Assembly (NCBI GenBank): GCA_035235625.1
Contig: CP141141.1
Location: 40,385,719 to 40,449,718, forward strand
Direction of reading: 5' to 3'
Length of the DNA stretch: 64,000 nt
Origin: Saururus chinensis
Lineage: Eukaryota; Streptophyta; Magnoliopsida; Piperales; Saururaceae
Part shown: positions 21,381 to 35,400 of the stretch, one piece after another
Numbering within the stretch: the stretch's first letter is position 1
How the letters are laid out: each line of letters begins with the position of its first letter
The notes under the pieces: generated by a model
The model's database searches: none
The model's input: the letters and a program-made list of their open reading frames with translations, nothing else
Told to the model about the DNA's origin: nothing
Program-made: the position numbers and the translations under genes

Positions 21381-22540
21381 TCCTAAAAATAAGATTTATT
21401 CTTTGCAATCTTAATTTGTCTGTTCCTTTTGTCCCTCAATTCCTTCTTGTAGTATAATAACAGTTTTTTACCTTGCCGCATTATTTATATTATTTGATTA
21501 TTCTAATTATGGCTCAAGTATGTTATTAATATCATTTATTTGGTTAATAGCTTTTGTATTCAAAATCTCTAGGTTTCTTAATAACGAACTTCTCATGTCC
21601 TTGATGTATTGAAGGTCATTTATTTATGAATGCAAGACTTAATTTTTCTCTCATTATTGAAAACCTTATTCAATTTATTATTCATTATAAAAAATTATAG
21701 AGTTATCACTAATTTAACTTTTCTACTACTACTTAGAGCAATTGTGGTAATCAGCCCTTCAGCAGGCAATTCCGCGGATTTGAAAGATTTATGGCGGTTG
21801 ACCTAAAGTCAGCGATTGACTGCCGCATTCTTTTATACATTTTACCAATTAAAAGAACTTGATTCCATGGCTGGAGCTGGATGTTCATGTCCCAGATCGA
21901 TAGAAGGACATTGATTGTCAGCAAAGCCAAGCAGAGATGGCCTAATTTATGTTCAAGGCTCCAGGCATGGCATGCTATCCGCTAGCCTTGGTCAGCATGA
22001 TCCATCATTTTCAATTACAGACATAAATACGATTATCACAAATCATGTTGTTCCTAAAATAGTCATGGTATGTGATTCTTTGGGAGTGGGTTTCTAAAGA
22101 AATTATCCCCCTCGAGTCCACCTACATTCAATATATGCTTACAACAGCGCCTGTAAATCTACAAGGTAAGGATCAGTCAGTCAATGGTATCCCAGTATCC
22201 CAGCCTATATGGTAAGCTACAACAAATGGGATTGAAATCTGAGCAATAAAAGCCGCGAGTAACGTACGTGGGCCGAGATTAGCTCCAAGAGAAGGATTTA
22301 GATATCATGTCCTGACTCCCAATAGGCTTCTCATGCCCTGTTCAGTCGAGTCACTATCCTTGGCTGAGCTAGACGACCTCAAGGACTCTTATTGGTCAAG
22401 CACGGCAGTCGGAGAAATATTCCCCGTCGTTGCCGATTGTCAATGCCTTGAAACCGTGCCAATTGCTGGGACATGATGTTCGACACAGTATATCTATATT
22501 GTACTACGAGGAACCGGAGTCCGCATGTAGCTCAGTAACC
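21381..22540 (+). promoter_or_regulatory. Intergenic region and upstream region of the unit 2 + strand receptor
   Basis: Positions 21381-22318 match 63025-63964. From 22319 the sequence matches the region before the unit 1 receptor (3315), so the unit junction falls here. A TATA-like 'agtatatctatatt' lies at about 22488, roughly 50 bases before the start codon. A 60-codon frame at 21915 is probably not a gene (see rejected items). Confidence 0.5.
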
Positions 22541-24738
22541 ATGGCAATTCTTCAGCAAGCTCCCTTGCTGCTTCTCTTGCTTGTAACTCTTGCTTGCATT
22601 TCAAAATCTGCACGGAGTATCGCCGAAGAAGCAAAAGCCCTTGTGACGTGGAAACTGGAAAGCCAGCCTTGTAGCTGAACCTCCTCTTACGAGGTCATGG
22701 ATCTTGCTCCCCAATAATGCTACCAGCATCACTAGCCCATGTAACTGGCATGGAATTAGTTGCAATAGAGGAGGAAGAGTGTCGGCCATAAACCTGACCA
22801 GGTCAGGGATACAAGGTAGCCTCCAGAGCTTTAACTTCTCTGCTTTCTCTGAACTCGCCTCTATCGATCTGTCTATCAATAATCTTGCCGGAGTTTTACC
22901 ACTCTCCATGTCCAAACTCACTAAACTAAAGGAATTGGACATTTCCAATAATTCCATTACAGGAGAGCTAGCCCCTTATCTTTTCACAAGGTGGGGACAG
23001 CTTGAAATGATCCAGCTACAAAGCAATCTTCTTGTTGGAAACATTCCACCTGAGATTGGGCAGCTCAAGAATCTGCAAGTCTGTCGTCTCTTTAACAACA
23101 TGCTAAATGGTTCGATACCTCAAGAGATAGGAAATCTTACAAATCTTTCAATATTAAGGTTAAGTGAGAACAGACTTACTGGTGCAATTCCCTCAAGTTT
23201 GGGTAGATGCAACAAACCAAAAAATTTGAACATGTAGGGAAACCAATTTTCAGGCCCCATCCCAGCCTCTATGGGAAACGTTACAAATCTTCATCTTCTG
23301 TACCGGTACAGCAACACTCTGTCTGGCTCAATTCCTCCAGAAATTGGAAATTTGCTATATCTTACTGACCTTGACTTTTCTGACATCGGTCTTTCAGGCC
23401 TCATTCCTCCTAGTTTAGGAAATTTGACCAGGCTTGGTTCCTTATACTTGTCCAAAAATCAGTTAACTGGTTCAATTCCTCCAGAAATTGGAAATATGAA
23501 TAAACTTGTTAACATAAGCTTATCAATCAACAATCTTACTGGATCGATACCCTCTAGTTTCGGCAACTTATCAAACCTATCCGATCTTCGTATGCTTCAA
23601 AATGGATTGACTGGTATCATACCAAAGGAAATGTCCAATTTGCTATATTTAACTGTATTTTTAGTGAGTGAGAACAATTTGTCAGGGCAACTGCCCCAAG
23701 GAATTTGTGAGGGTGGAAAACTTGTACGTATTTCAGCATACATCAACAATTTCACTGGCCCAATACCTTCAAGCTTGAAGAATTGCTCAACCTTGAAGTG
23801 GGTTCGACTCCATCAAAACCAGTTAACTGGAAATATATCAGAATTCTTTTCTGTGTGCCCAAATCTTGAGTTCGTTGATTTAAGTCACAACAAATTGTAT
23901 GGAGAGCTGCCCATGAACTGGAAAAATTGTTCCAAATTGACAGAACTAGAACTATCCTCCAACCAAATCAGTGGCCCAATACCTCCCACACTTGGGGATT
24001 TGGCTCAGCTACAAAACTTGGCCTTTCTTCCAACAAATTGGAAAAGAAGATACCAAATGAATTAGGGAGCTTGAATTCACTAATTGATCTGACTTTGGAT
24101 GATAACAAATTGGAAGGGCCGATCCCATATGAATTAGAGGGCTGCTACAAGCTTCTGTACTTGAAACTGAGCCAAAATTCTTTGGATGGAAGTATTCCAT
24201 CTCAACTAGGAAAAATGGTGTCCCTCCAGATTTTGCTAGACCTCAGTGAAAACAGGCTCACTGGAGAAATACCCCCACTTGGGCAGCTGCGAAATATGGA
24301 AAATCTCAATTTTTCCCACAATTTGTTCACTGGTGGGGTAATTAGTTCTTTTGAAGGGATGTCTCGCTTGTCAACGATAGACCTATCATACAATGAACTG
24401 GAAGGTCCTCTGCCGGACACCTTAGCCTTTCGTCAGGCCACTTTGAAGTCATTTGTTGGTAACAAAGGCTTGTGTGGTAAAGCTGGCCTCCCAGATTGTA
24501 CGTCCCCTTCACGAGAGAGTGCTGGCAACTCTCGTACAAAATTGTTATGGGTTTTCGGTCCCCTTCTGCTAGCATTATTGTTGATCGTTATGTTCGTAGC
24601 AGTGGTTGTATATTTGATATCTTTCAAGAGAAAAAGAAAACCAGATGAAATGGTGTCCGGGACTCCGGTTAGTGCATGGAACTGTGAAGAGAAGATATCA
24701 TATGCAGACATTATCGTTGCAACACAAAATTTCAATGA

Positions 24739-24747
24739 GAATCACTG
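24739..24747. repeat. Left target-site duplication of the MULE
   Basis: GAATCACTG here and GAGTCACTG at 41182-41190: 9 bases with one mismatch, the length usual for Mutator-like insertions. The uninterrupted paralogues run straight through this site. Confidence 0.85.
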
Positions 24748-24880
24748 GAAATTTTTTTAGAAATAGACTCAACAAATGTCATAAATACAAAAATAGGCCT
24801 GGTACTTCGATTTTGCACAATTAGACTTACGCACGTTCCACTTGCCCACACACGTGCTTGAATTTCCGATAATACCCTTA
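24748..24880. repeat. MULE left terminal inverted repeat
   Basis: Pairs imperfectly with 41050-41181. Shared blocks include AGAAATAGAC, AATACAAA, TTTTGCA and TTGCCCACAC. Confidence 0.8.
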
Positions 24881-25859
24881 GGGCAATGGAAATGAAATGT
24901 GACGACCTGACTTCACCTCCGGTTGTATCCCAAAATCAGAAATCGGTTTTCCCTCCGGCAATCGCGACCGCTTTCAACCGTTACGTGAATCACATTCCCT
25001 TCCGGCAACCCCTCATCTAGCCTTTTATTTCCCCTCCATCACCCTCTTCTTCTCCACTATTGGTCATCATGTCCCATTTTTTGCTCCTCCAGTATTGCAG
25101 AGAAAGTTCCCATTTTGTTCCATCCTTCGCTATCCACTCCGGCGATCTCACTGCGGCAGTCATTTGACAACCGGAGACATATATTGCGGCTACCTTTCCC
25201 CCCTATGACGACATTTTGATAATCTCCATTGCCGTCGTCCCTCTATTCCAGCCGGCCGCATCCCACTACATCGGTGTTTTGCCTTTCTCCTGCTTCACTT
25301 GGCCATCTGACAAATCTCCCCAGCCATTGATCAATAGAAGACAATATAAATGGCAAGGTAAGATCCTACAATGTTGTATGGTTAATTGAAGAAACGAATA
25401 TCTTGTTTTGGTGTATAATATGGTTTGGTTACGAATAGCATGTTTCGGTGTCTAATATGGTTTGGTTACGAATATCTTCTTGAGGTGGATAATATGGTTT
25501 GGTATGAAATTTATTGAGATTGTGTGATGAAAATTTTGGTAGATCTTAATGGAAGTTAAAGGAGCAAATTCTTAATAGGTGTGTAAAATGGCCGATGTAC
25601 TACTATGATTAGTGTATTTGATATCGTAAGATAAAGTTGATTTAAATATTTGAAGGATGTGATCTCATGAAAATTTTTGAAAAGGAAATCTCAGATGAAA
25701 AAAAAAATGTTCGTAGAATAAGGAAGAAAAATATAGCTAATTAGTTAAGTTGGACTCGTGCTCTGTTATATGAGATATGATGAATAACAAGGGGGAGACC
25801 ATAGAAGCTATATTGTATGTTACAGATGAATTGAACTGATATGGCCTAACTGTTGACTG
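24881..25859. other. MULE left subterminal region, non-coding
   Basis: Positions 24900-25340 are pyrimidine-rich and GC-richer, with CCGG-containing words. It resembles a captured or promoter-like region but no protein is recognised. From 25380 it is AT-rich with short TATGGTTTGGTTACGAATA repeats. Confidence 0.5.
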
Positions 25860-27700
25860 GTACATTATAGGTTGGTCTTTAAAGTAAATTGTGTGGTCAG
25901 CAAACTTTATATAGTCTTATATATATAAGGGTAGATTGATCTCGTAAAAAGTAGATTTTGTGTTTAATGCTTAGTTTGCGGTCATGGCTTTGAAAAACCA
26001 TAGAAGAATTCACAAAAAGTCTTTGAGGATAGAAATTTAGTTGCTAGGCTAAGTCTGGATAATAATGATTGTTCGTGGCTATTCTTGACCATTCTATGTG
26101 AAATGTGATATGATAAAAAAACAAGGGTATACCATTTAAGCAAGTATATATGCGTAAAACAAAGTGAACTGATAGGACCTAACTGTTGACGGGTAGGTTT
26201 TAGGTATCTATTATTGTTGTGCAAAGTACATTGTGCCAGCATTAGACTTGATATAAGTAGGTATATATATGGGTAGAGTAATAGGAGCGTGCGGGTTTCA
26301 TGTTGTAAATTGTAGAATGTGACTTTGGGGCTTAGCTTACATTGATAAATTTTACCGAATGCAAAACCAATAGACAAAATTTTTTGAGGGTCGTCATGTA
26401 GGTGCAAGGCTACATCTGTAAATTATTGCTTATTAGTGGTTTTTTTACCATTACCTGTGATAACACAGTGAACAGATATGTCCTAACTATTGATTGGTAT
26501 ATATTAGATAGCTTTTATTTTTTTGCAAAGTACATTGTATAGGCTTTTGACTTGATATAGTTAGGTATATAGATGGGTAGAGTAATAGGAGTGTGGGGCT
26601 TTCATGTTGTCAACTGTAGAATGTGTGTTTGGGGCTTAGCTTATATAAATAAATTTTACCGAATGCAAAACCAATGGAAAAATTTTTATGAGGGTCGAAA
26701 TGTAGGTGCTAGGCTACATCTGTAAATTATTTATCATTTTTACCATTCTATGTAATATGTGTTATGATGAAAACAAGGGTAGACCATCTAAGGAAGCAGA
26801 TATGCCTAAAACAAATTTAACTAATAGGCCTTAACTGTTGACTGCTACATTTTAGTTATCTTTTATTTTTCTTTGAAAGTATATTGTACAGGCTTTTGAC
26901 TTGGTATAGGTAGGTCTATATATGTGTAGAGTAATAGGAATGTGGGGCTTTCATGTTGTCAAATGTATAATGTGTGTTTGGGGCATAGCTTACATTGATG
27001 ACTTATAAGGAATGCAAAAGAACAGGACAAAATTATTTGTGGGTCGAAATGTAGGTGCTAGACTACATGTGTAAATTATTTCTCATTTTTACCATTCTCT
27101 GTGATATGTGTTATGATAAAAACAAGGGTAGACCATCTAAGGAAGCAGATATGCCTAAAACAAATTTAACTAATAGGCCCTAACTGTTAACTGCTACATT
27201 TTAGTTATCTTCTATTTTTCTTTGAAAGTATATTGTACAGGCTTTTGACTTGCTATAGGTAGATCTATATATGTGTAGAGTAATAGGAGTGTGGGGCTTT
27301 CATGTTGTCAAATGTATAATGTGTGTTTGGGGCTTAGCTTACATTGATGACTTATAAGGAATGCAAAAGAACAGGACAAAGTTATTTAAGGGTCGAAATG
27401 TAGGTGCTAGGCTACATCTGTAAATTATTTCTCATTTTTACCATTCTCTGTGATATGTATTATAATGAAAACAAGGGTAAACCATCTAAGGAAGCAGATA
27501 TGCCTAAAACAAATTTAACTGATAGGCCCTAACTATTGACTGCTACATTGTAGTTATCTTTTATTTTTTTGGCGAAAGTATATTGTATAGGCTTTTGACT
27601 TGGTATAGGTAAGTCTATATATGTGTAGAGTACTAGGAGTATGGGGCTTTCATGTTGCCAAATGTATCATGTGTGTTTGGGGCTTAGCTTACATGTTATG
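25860..27700. repeat. About 350-bp tandem repeats, five to six degenerate copies
   Basis: A unit containing GGCTTTTGACTTGGTATAGG, then GTGGGGCTTTCATGTTGTC and GTTTGGGGCTTAGCTTACAT, recurs with landmarks near 26233, 26541, 26891, 27238 and 27590 (spacings 308, 350, 347, 352). A weaker copy lies near 25900. The right-hand units are most alike, so the array grew recently on that side. It lies just upstream of the ULP1-type gene. Confidence 0.85.
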
Positions 27701-27748
27701 TATATAACCATATATTTGCATGGATGGTTATTATAAAGTAAAACACAT

Positions 27749-30700
27749 TTGCAATATGGAAATTTTAAATATTGCAGGGTGAAGATACCAAGTAATGCCT
27801 CAATGATCTTCAAGGCAATGGAAAGTGATAAGGGTAGAGCCCATGAGGGTGACCCTCAACCCAAAAGCACCTATGCTTGCTTAAGGAGGCTAAAAGAGCA
27901 TTTCAATAAGCATAGACGACAGGCTAAACTCTTTCAAGGATCATGTTTTGGAAAATACTTGTAGTTAGACATAGAGAAGTTCATGTTCCCACTTCAAGCC
28001 TTGGACCACATAATAAAAATGTATCAAGGAGAGTATAGGTTTCAAGTGACGGAAGCCTATTCGATGAAGTTGTCACCCACAAAATTTGCCCAAGTGACCG
28101 GTCTGCGTATGGCTGATGTGCTGCCATCACTTCCAATAGTGCCAAAATTTTTGAGAAAGGACTCCCTACTTTGTAGGGTGTTTCGGCTAGGAGAAGCTTC
28201 ACATAATGAAGGAGCAGATATACCAAAAGATCATCATAAGCACAAGTGATGAAGACGCGGTGAAGTTGGCCCGCATATTGATGTTGGCTTCATTCATTGT
28301 GGGTAGAGGGTGGGAGCATAAGGTGGACCGGCAGTTTTTTTTTGTTGGTTGATGATGTGGATGAGTTCGATTCATATCCATGGGGTAACATTGCTTATTG
28401 GGACACCCTCCATGGCTTGGAGAAAGCAAGGAAGGCCCTAACCAAAACCATTTACATTGTGCATAGATTTGTATCGGCACTGTTGGTACATTTTTAGGGT
28501 AGTTTGAATGAGGTTTGAATGTAATATGATGCATATGAGATTATGACATTTATGTCCATGTTTTGAATATGCAGGTCTGGGCAATGGAAAGGATTCCTCT
28601 GTTGGGGGGCTTATGTGCTAGACATGTACAAGATGTTTATCCTAGATTACTGAATTGGGCTAACTATAAGAAGCCCAGTTATGAAGCAATTGACAAAACA
28701 ATTTTTGGAGGGGAGAATGTAATATATTGTCAGTTGTTGTCTTACTATGACTTCTAATTTACAAACGACATATATGATGACTGATAATAAAAATATTTTG
28801 TCTTATAGATGTTGGTGCATAGGCGCTTGGAGTTGACCCAAGTTGAGTCTGAAGAGGAGATTGTCCAATCAGCCATAGGGCTGAAGAATTTTTTGAAGGG
28901 GGACCGGATAATATTTGATAAATCTGATATCCCCGTTGTGGTGCCCTACAAGGGGCAGAGGAACATGTAGAAGTAGATACGGAGGAGGAGCCTCGGCGAG
29001 CTCATGAAACACTTGTTTCTTCTGTTGATGAGGTGTGGCAAGAGGGAAGTAGACAACCACATGTTGTAGGGGAACAAAATGTGCATATCCTATTGGACTG
29101 GATAAAGGACACCTTAGTCAAGCTTGTTGGCACAATAGATATCATTCAGCTAAAACAGGCTGCATTCGACCAATTGGAGGCCAAGGTAGACAAAATTGTC
29201 ACAAGATGTTTCAGCTTTGTTGTCTAGGAATAGGAGGTCGTTAGACCCATTAGAGGTTAGCTACATTATATTAATTATTATGACTTCTTACTAGTGGCAA
29301 GTTTTATTATTATTGTATTTTCACAATAATCATACTATGGTTTACAATATTTACTATTGACCAGGAAGGGAAAAATGTTGGAGATGATTTTGTTCAAGAA
29401 GATGAATCCCATCAAAACCCCATCAATGAATCTCAAAGTCCACAAGTTAGTGAATGCAAACTTATGTCATATGAAGGACATGATTTTCTTGACTCAAAGT
29501 TATACTTTTATTTCTGTATTGCCCCACATTGTCCTCAAATTTATTGATTTGGATTTGCACTCCTACTCATACGTGCATGTCTTAAAAGGAAATCGACGCA
29601 TATGAAGTTCTCCCATTTGATGGTGCATCTGGTGTGGCCGTTGGGGAGGCTGCGGTCGACATTGGGAGTGATGCCCCAAAAGTCAAAGAGGTTGTGGCCC
29701 CTGATGTCCATGGTAGGAAGAGGACGACCAGCAAATATGTAAGGACCCCTTATACGGCGCCAAGGAGAAGCAAGAGGAGGTTGGTGAGGGGCCCAAGTGA
29801 AGTTGAAGAGGAAGAGACTGTTGGGGAGCCCTTAAACGACGACGATGTTCACTGCAAGGGAGAAGAAGATGGGCAGGCTAACATTGAATTGGCGAACCAT
29901 TTACTTGATCAAATTGAAGATGTAGGAGATTTAGGTAAAGCCAACCCACCTAAGGGACAAACTCCAGCATGGCAAGAAGTCCACAGAAGCAAGATATGTG
30001 GACTAGTTGCACTCTCAAAGATAGCCTTGCTGGAGTATGTATGTCCTAAAACACATGTCCTAACACCGGAAGAAGATAAAACCCTGCGAAAGAGCCTCAG
30101 GAAGGGTTGGAAATCTGAGTGAGTTCATAGTATAGTATTAGATTTCATACACATTTCATGTCATATTGATCAATTTCATTTACTGTTCTATGTGTTGACA
30201 TTCATGGCATTCATACTTGATCAGCCGGCCAGCAATTGGTGGAATCTAGCTGACATCCGAGTTTATATGGTCTGTTATGCATCAGCATAGGTGACTTTGG
30301 GATAATGTATGTGCGAATTACTCGTTTTATTATTAATAGTTGGTTGTGTTGTACACAATAATAATTATTCTGATTGTTATAGAAACTATATACGAAACTC
30401 ATTCACTGTTCGATCCCTCTGATATAGCATATAGATGCGTATGTGTTGGCTTTGCGGAAGAAAGCACTTGGGAACCCAACAAATAAGCAAGCCTTCCATC
30501 TTGTCCATTTTATGGTAGGTCTTCATTTGTTTTTTTGTTCATACTTAACTAATAACTGCCAACTGCATGACTGACGTCTGATTCTAATTGAACATGAGCT
30601 TATGAGGATGGATTCATCTCCCCTCCTCAGTCTATACGCATCGATGAGGGAGAAGGATGTAACTATCTCCAGGGCCGCCGTTGCATCATCATGGCCAGAA

Positions 30701-31138
30701 GTTCCGACCAACATGTTGAAGTTATTGAAGGTGAATGAAAAAGACTTCTGGGAATATGAAGTTCACTACTTCCCTCTTCATGTAAACGGTAACCATTTGA
30801 CTCTCATTATTCTTGAATTGAGGAAGGATGTCATATACATAATGGACCCATATTACTCTGGCATTGAGGTAGAGCAGTACTACAAGAAATTGGTGATACT
30901 TAGACATGTTTTGCCAATAGTTTTGCTGAAATTGGGTTATGAAGCAGCCGCTACCTTGCGCCTCCTAGTAAGAGAGATATCCGGACACCCACAACAAATC
31001 AATAACAATGATTGCGGTGTCTGCATATGCATTTATATGTGGTACTTGTCTCATGGGTACCAATTGAGCTTTACCGGAGAGGACGTCCGCATCATGAGGC
31101 ATAGGGTTGCATACCAAATTCTGCAAAATTCCATATGA
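27749..31138 (+). pseudogene. DUF1985-ULP1 cysteine protease gene of the MULE
   Basis: A multi-exon gene. The N-terminal part matches DUF1985-type sequence: LFQGSCFGKYL, then KFMFPLQALDHIIKMYQG and SPTKFAQVTGLRMADVLP, then DDVDEFDSYPWGNIAYWDTL and WAMERIPLLGG. Middle exons (28810-30122) are charged linkers. The last exon (from about 30602) is a C48 protease domain with His in NGNHLTLIIL, Asp in YIMDPYYSG, Gln in GHPQQINN and Cys in NNDCGV, so the catalytic set is complete. ULP proteases remove SUMO. A TAG at 27962 and frame changes near 28210 and 28330 break the first part. Exon limits were judged by eye. Confidence 0.8.
30602..31138 (+). other. ULP1 (C48) protease catalytic domain exon
   Basis: About 178 codons still open, with H, D, Q and C residues in family order and spacing (about 60-70 residues from Asp to Cys). 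It is the best preserved part of the MULE-borne gene and could have been under constraint longest. Confidence 0.85.
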
Positions 31139-32454
31139 CGACCATTTTCATGTGTTGTAGATGTGGCTTAACTTGATGGTCTTGGTCGTTGACTATGTGA
31201 TTTGGTGTATGTTTGATTGTTGGTTTATAGGAATACTGTATGGAGCCATATCAGTTTGTTTAATGCTAGACATAATCTTGTAGTTATTTGTGTTGGTACT
31301 TGACTACATTAATTTAATGGATTGTGTTGGTTTTTGGATGATGTTGAATGATGAGATATGAACATTCTCTATGACTGAAATTGTTTTGATAAGGTCAGAA
31401 ATTGTAGATGATAATGGGCAGGTGTCATTGCGATATTTGGTGGTATGATAGGATTGAGATATTGTTGCTGATTGGTAAGATTTGGAAGAAATTAAGCATG
31501 TGAAGGAATGGAGTATGTTGAGCAGTTATTGATATGTCATTGATAATTTAGCAAATAAACATTTGCGTTAAGATAATAGACGACTAGCCTATGATATTCA
31601 TTTAGGAAGGAATTCAATTGAGGCATGTCTTGACTTGCTTCTTATTTACAGCTTGGAAACTTTAAATCAGAATGCTGAATTGGGAAAAATAATGAGCTTG
31701 TTATTAAAACCTTGTAACTGAAGTATTGCTTTATGAAAGAATTAAGTATTTCTGATCTCAGAAGTACGTATAGGAAAGAAATTATTGTTGAACCGTTTGT
31801 TTATACAACAATGATGAAACGTGCAGATAATTAAATCCTTTTGAACTATAGTTGCAAAACATTGAATAATTAAATCCATCAATGCCGGCTTCAAGACATA
31901 TCATTGAACAATACCACATCTATGAGCACCTTCGAACACACATACACTGCCACATCAAGTCCATTATAAGAGCTCAAATTCTATTTTATACCTGGCAGAA
32001 CATAGAAATCCACATCCTTGCATATGATAAATGATTTCGTCTAACTGTTGTTACATCATCCATTTGCATAGGGTTGTTAAGTACATTTATATCAGAAGTG
32101 TGTTTTGCTTGCTTGCATAATTACACAACATTGCAGTATTAGACTCTTCCTCTCTGTGCAATACTTTACGTGATGAATAACAATTTGTCAAAATATAACA
32201 ACTTAGACAACAAAAAAATGTTGAGAATTGAAGGTTCTGCACCTGGAATTTCTAGATGATTTGCCAAAATATTGTGCTCCACTCCAACATAAAGGTTTCC
32301 CAAAAAATGGTCAACCAAACGACAATGGTAAGACTTTGTCCACTGAGATTGTTCACTAGCACATGATGTCGGCAAGTGTACATGCATTGAGCTCATCCAT
32401 TTGTCTCATTTTCTTCTTTCTCTTCCCCTTTGGGGATAGAGGGTTGATCTTCGA
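31139..32454. other. Spacer between the convergent ULP1 and transposase genes
   Basis: AT-rich, with no reading frame of note. It presumably contains the 3' UTRs of both MULE genes. Confidence 0.55.
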
Positions 32455-35400
32455 CTAGATTGGACATGTGTGACGCTTCACCCTAATTTCTTTACCACCC
32501 ACAGTGTCGACTAAATGTGGGACTTGCGTAGATGTTGATAACTTTTGGGTAGCATGAGTTGGTGATGGGGGCTGGCCTTGAGAATGAGGGGATGTAGCTG
32601 TTGATGTATGATGAGTAGGGCCCCCGACCGGTTTCTCTCCAATTACCGCGGTACAAGTAGTGCGGTAGTGACCATATTGTTTGCACTTACGACATTGTAC
32701 TCTCCTTTTTTCTTCACCTCGAGAGAGAATTCGCTTCTTCTTTATCCGGCTTGGTCGTGCCTTTTCCTTGGGAGGCCTCAACTTAAGGCTCTTCACATCT
32801 TCAGGAGTCTCCCATCTTTTATGTTCAAGGACCGGATAAACTCCCATGCTATAGATTTGCCTATAAGTTTCCGTTGTGTAGAACGGGGAGCAATAGTCAA
32901 CATAATTTAGCCTTCGGTGGCCACATGCTGCCAACGCATGTTCACAAGGAAACTCCATTTGTTGAAACTTTCCACATGTACAAGTCTTTGCAATAAGGTC
33001 AACTTGATCATCCCCTCTTTCGGACCTAGTTAAGACCTCATGGCCACTTATGGGATAACACATCATCCCTCTAGCTGCTTCATTGCACTTCTGAATCTTG
33101 CCTTCGGCATATTTAGTCAAGTAGCCCTTCCAATGTTGTGCCTCCAATCCACGCCTGTACCACATGTCATGCGCCTTCAAACGGATTACCTCAATGATCA
33201 TGACAATGGGGAAGTGTCGCTGCTTACTAATCATTCCATTGAAGACTTCGCAAGGGTTGGATGTGACTATATTATACCTGGGCAAAGGAAAGTAAGCAGT
33301 AATCCACAGTGACTTATCAATTCCAGTTAACCACTTGTATGCCTCGGGGTTTTTCACCTCAATAATAGCTATTTCTTCCATATATGTCTCCGGCCTAAAA
33401 GCTTTTGTCGCCCTAAAGAAGTTATAGTTCAAACCTTTGTCTTTGAAATGTGCAAACATGTTTTGAGATATGTGAAATGCACAATATCCATGTGCGGCGT
33501 ATGGAAACATTTGAGCTACTTGTGATGTGATTGATCTATGCCGATTAGAAAGTATCACTAGGCCCTCCAAATAACCAATGCGGGTTTCCAAATGTGCAAG
33601 GACCTATCCCCATGCATCATTATTCTCTCCTTCTCTGATAGCACAAACAATTGGGTATATATAGTTCTCACTATCCAGTGTACATATCATGAACAAAGTC
33701 CCTTTGTACCTTCCTTTTAAGAATGTGTCATTTATACATATAACCCGTCGCATGTACTTCTTGAAGTTCTCCATGGCTGAGCCAAAGGAAACAAAGCATC
33801 TCTCGAATGTAAGATCTGATGAGTCGTACTGCAGGGCAGTTGAGGTGCCCGGATTTGCCTTCTCCAACTCATATAAGTAGGCAGCCAACTCGGCATACGA
33901 TGACTCATAGGATCCTCTTAACATGTTAAACGCCGCAAACTTCAACCTATATGCCTTCGAATAATTCATCTTCACTCCATATTCTAAATCGACATCAACT
34001 TGAATATCTTTGGGAGTATAAGCAACATGTTTCCTAAGTCGTTTCACCACTGAGTCAGCAATAATACCCGCTTTTGCTTGTTTATAATATCCTCCAAATA
34101 TTGGTTTCCCACATGTATGAACATTGTTCATTGCTTTCACTTTGAAGATACTACGCCCCTTAGTTATTGCAGCATGTAACCTCCATGGACATCCCGACAC
34201 ATTGCATACAACTGTGAATCGAGATTTATTTGAATATTTTACCTTGAACTCAAAGTTATTGTACATAGCATACTTGTGTACATGTAGCTTCAGAGAGTCC
34301 TTATCTATAAACTCTTGGCCAAGTAGCACAACCTTCGGATCTTTGTCATAGTCATACAAATCAACCTCCACAGACATGTTGTGCTCTTCATTCACACACA
34401 CGTCCACATCTAATCTGTTGAACGATTATATGTATGTCGGTATTAGAATGAGATAAACAGTTATGAGTTAGGTATAATCAATTAACTAACTACGTAAGAT
34501 ATGATATGACCTTTTAAGTGGTTATGCTGCTGAAGTTTTCCCAAAAATGCTAATTGATGGTGGTGCTCCCCCCCCCCCCCCCCCGGTACATATCATGAAC
34601 AAAGTCCCTTTGTACCTTCCTTTTAAGAATGTGTCATTTATACATATAACCCGTCGCATGTACTTCTTGAAGTTCTCCATGGCTGAGCCAAAGGAAACAA
34701 AGCATCTCTCGAATGTAAGATCTGATGAGTCGTACTGCAGGGCAGTTGAGGTGCCCGGATTTGCCTTCTCCAACTCATATAAGTAGGCAGCCAACTCGGC
34801 ATACGATGACTCATAGGATCCTCTTAACATGTTAAACGCCGCAAACTTCAACCTATATGCCTTCGAATAATTCATCTTCACTCCATATTCTAAATCGACA
34901 TCAACTTGAATATCTTTGGGAGTATAAGCAACATGTTTCCTAAGTCGTTTCACTACTGAGTCAGCAATAATACCCGCTTTTGCTTGTTTATGATATCCTC
35001 CAAATATTGGTTTCCCACATGTATGAACATTGTTCATTGCTTTCACTTTGAAGATACTACGCCCCTTAGTTATCGCAGCATGTAACCTCCATGGACATCC
35101 CGACACATTGCATACAACTGTGAATCGAGATTTATTTGAATATTTTACCTTGAACTCAAAGTTATTGTACATAGCATACTTGTGTACATGTAGCTACAGA
35201 GAGTCCTTATCTATAAACTCTTGGCCAAGTAGCACAACCTTCGGATCTTTGTCATAGTCATACAAATCAACCTCCACAGACATGTTGTGCTCTTCATTCA
35301 CACACACGTCCACATCTAATCTGTTGAACGATTATATGTATGTCGGTATTAGAATGAGATAAACAGTTATGAGTTAGGTATAATCAATTAACTAACTACG

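Noticed and set aside
21915-22097. 60-codon frame present in both units (also 63560-63742)
   Set aside because: Nearly all differences between the copies change the amino acid, there is no ATG at the start, and no family is recognised. It behaves as non-coding DNA.
25982-26407. 141-codon minus strand frame in the MULE left array
   Set aside because: Lies in a degenerate tandem repeat and is not maintained in the other repeat copies.
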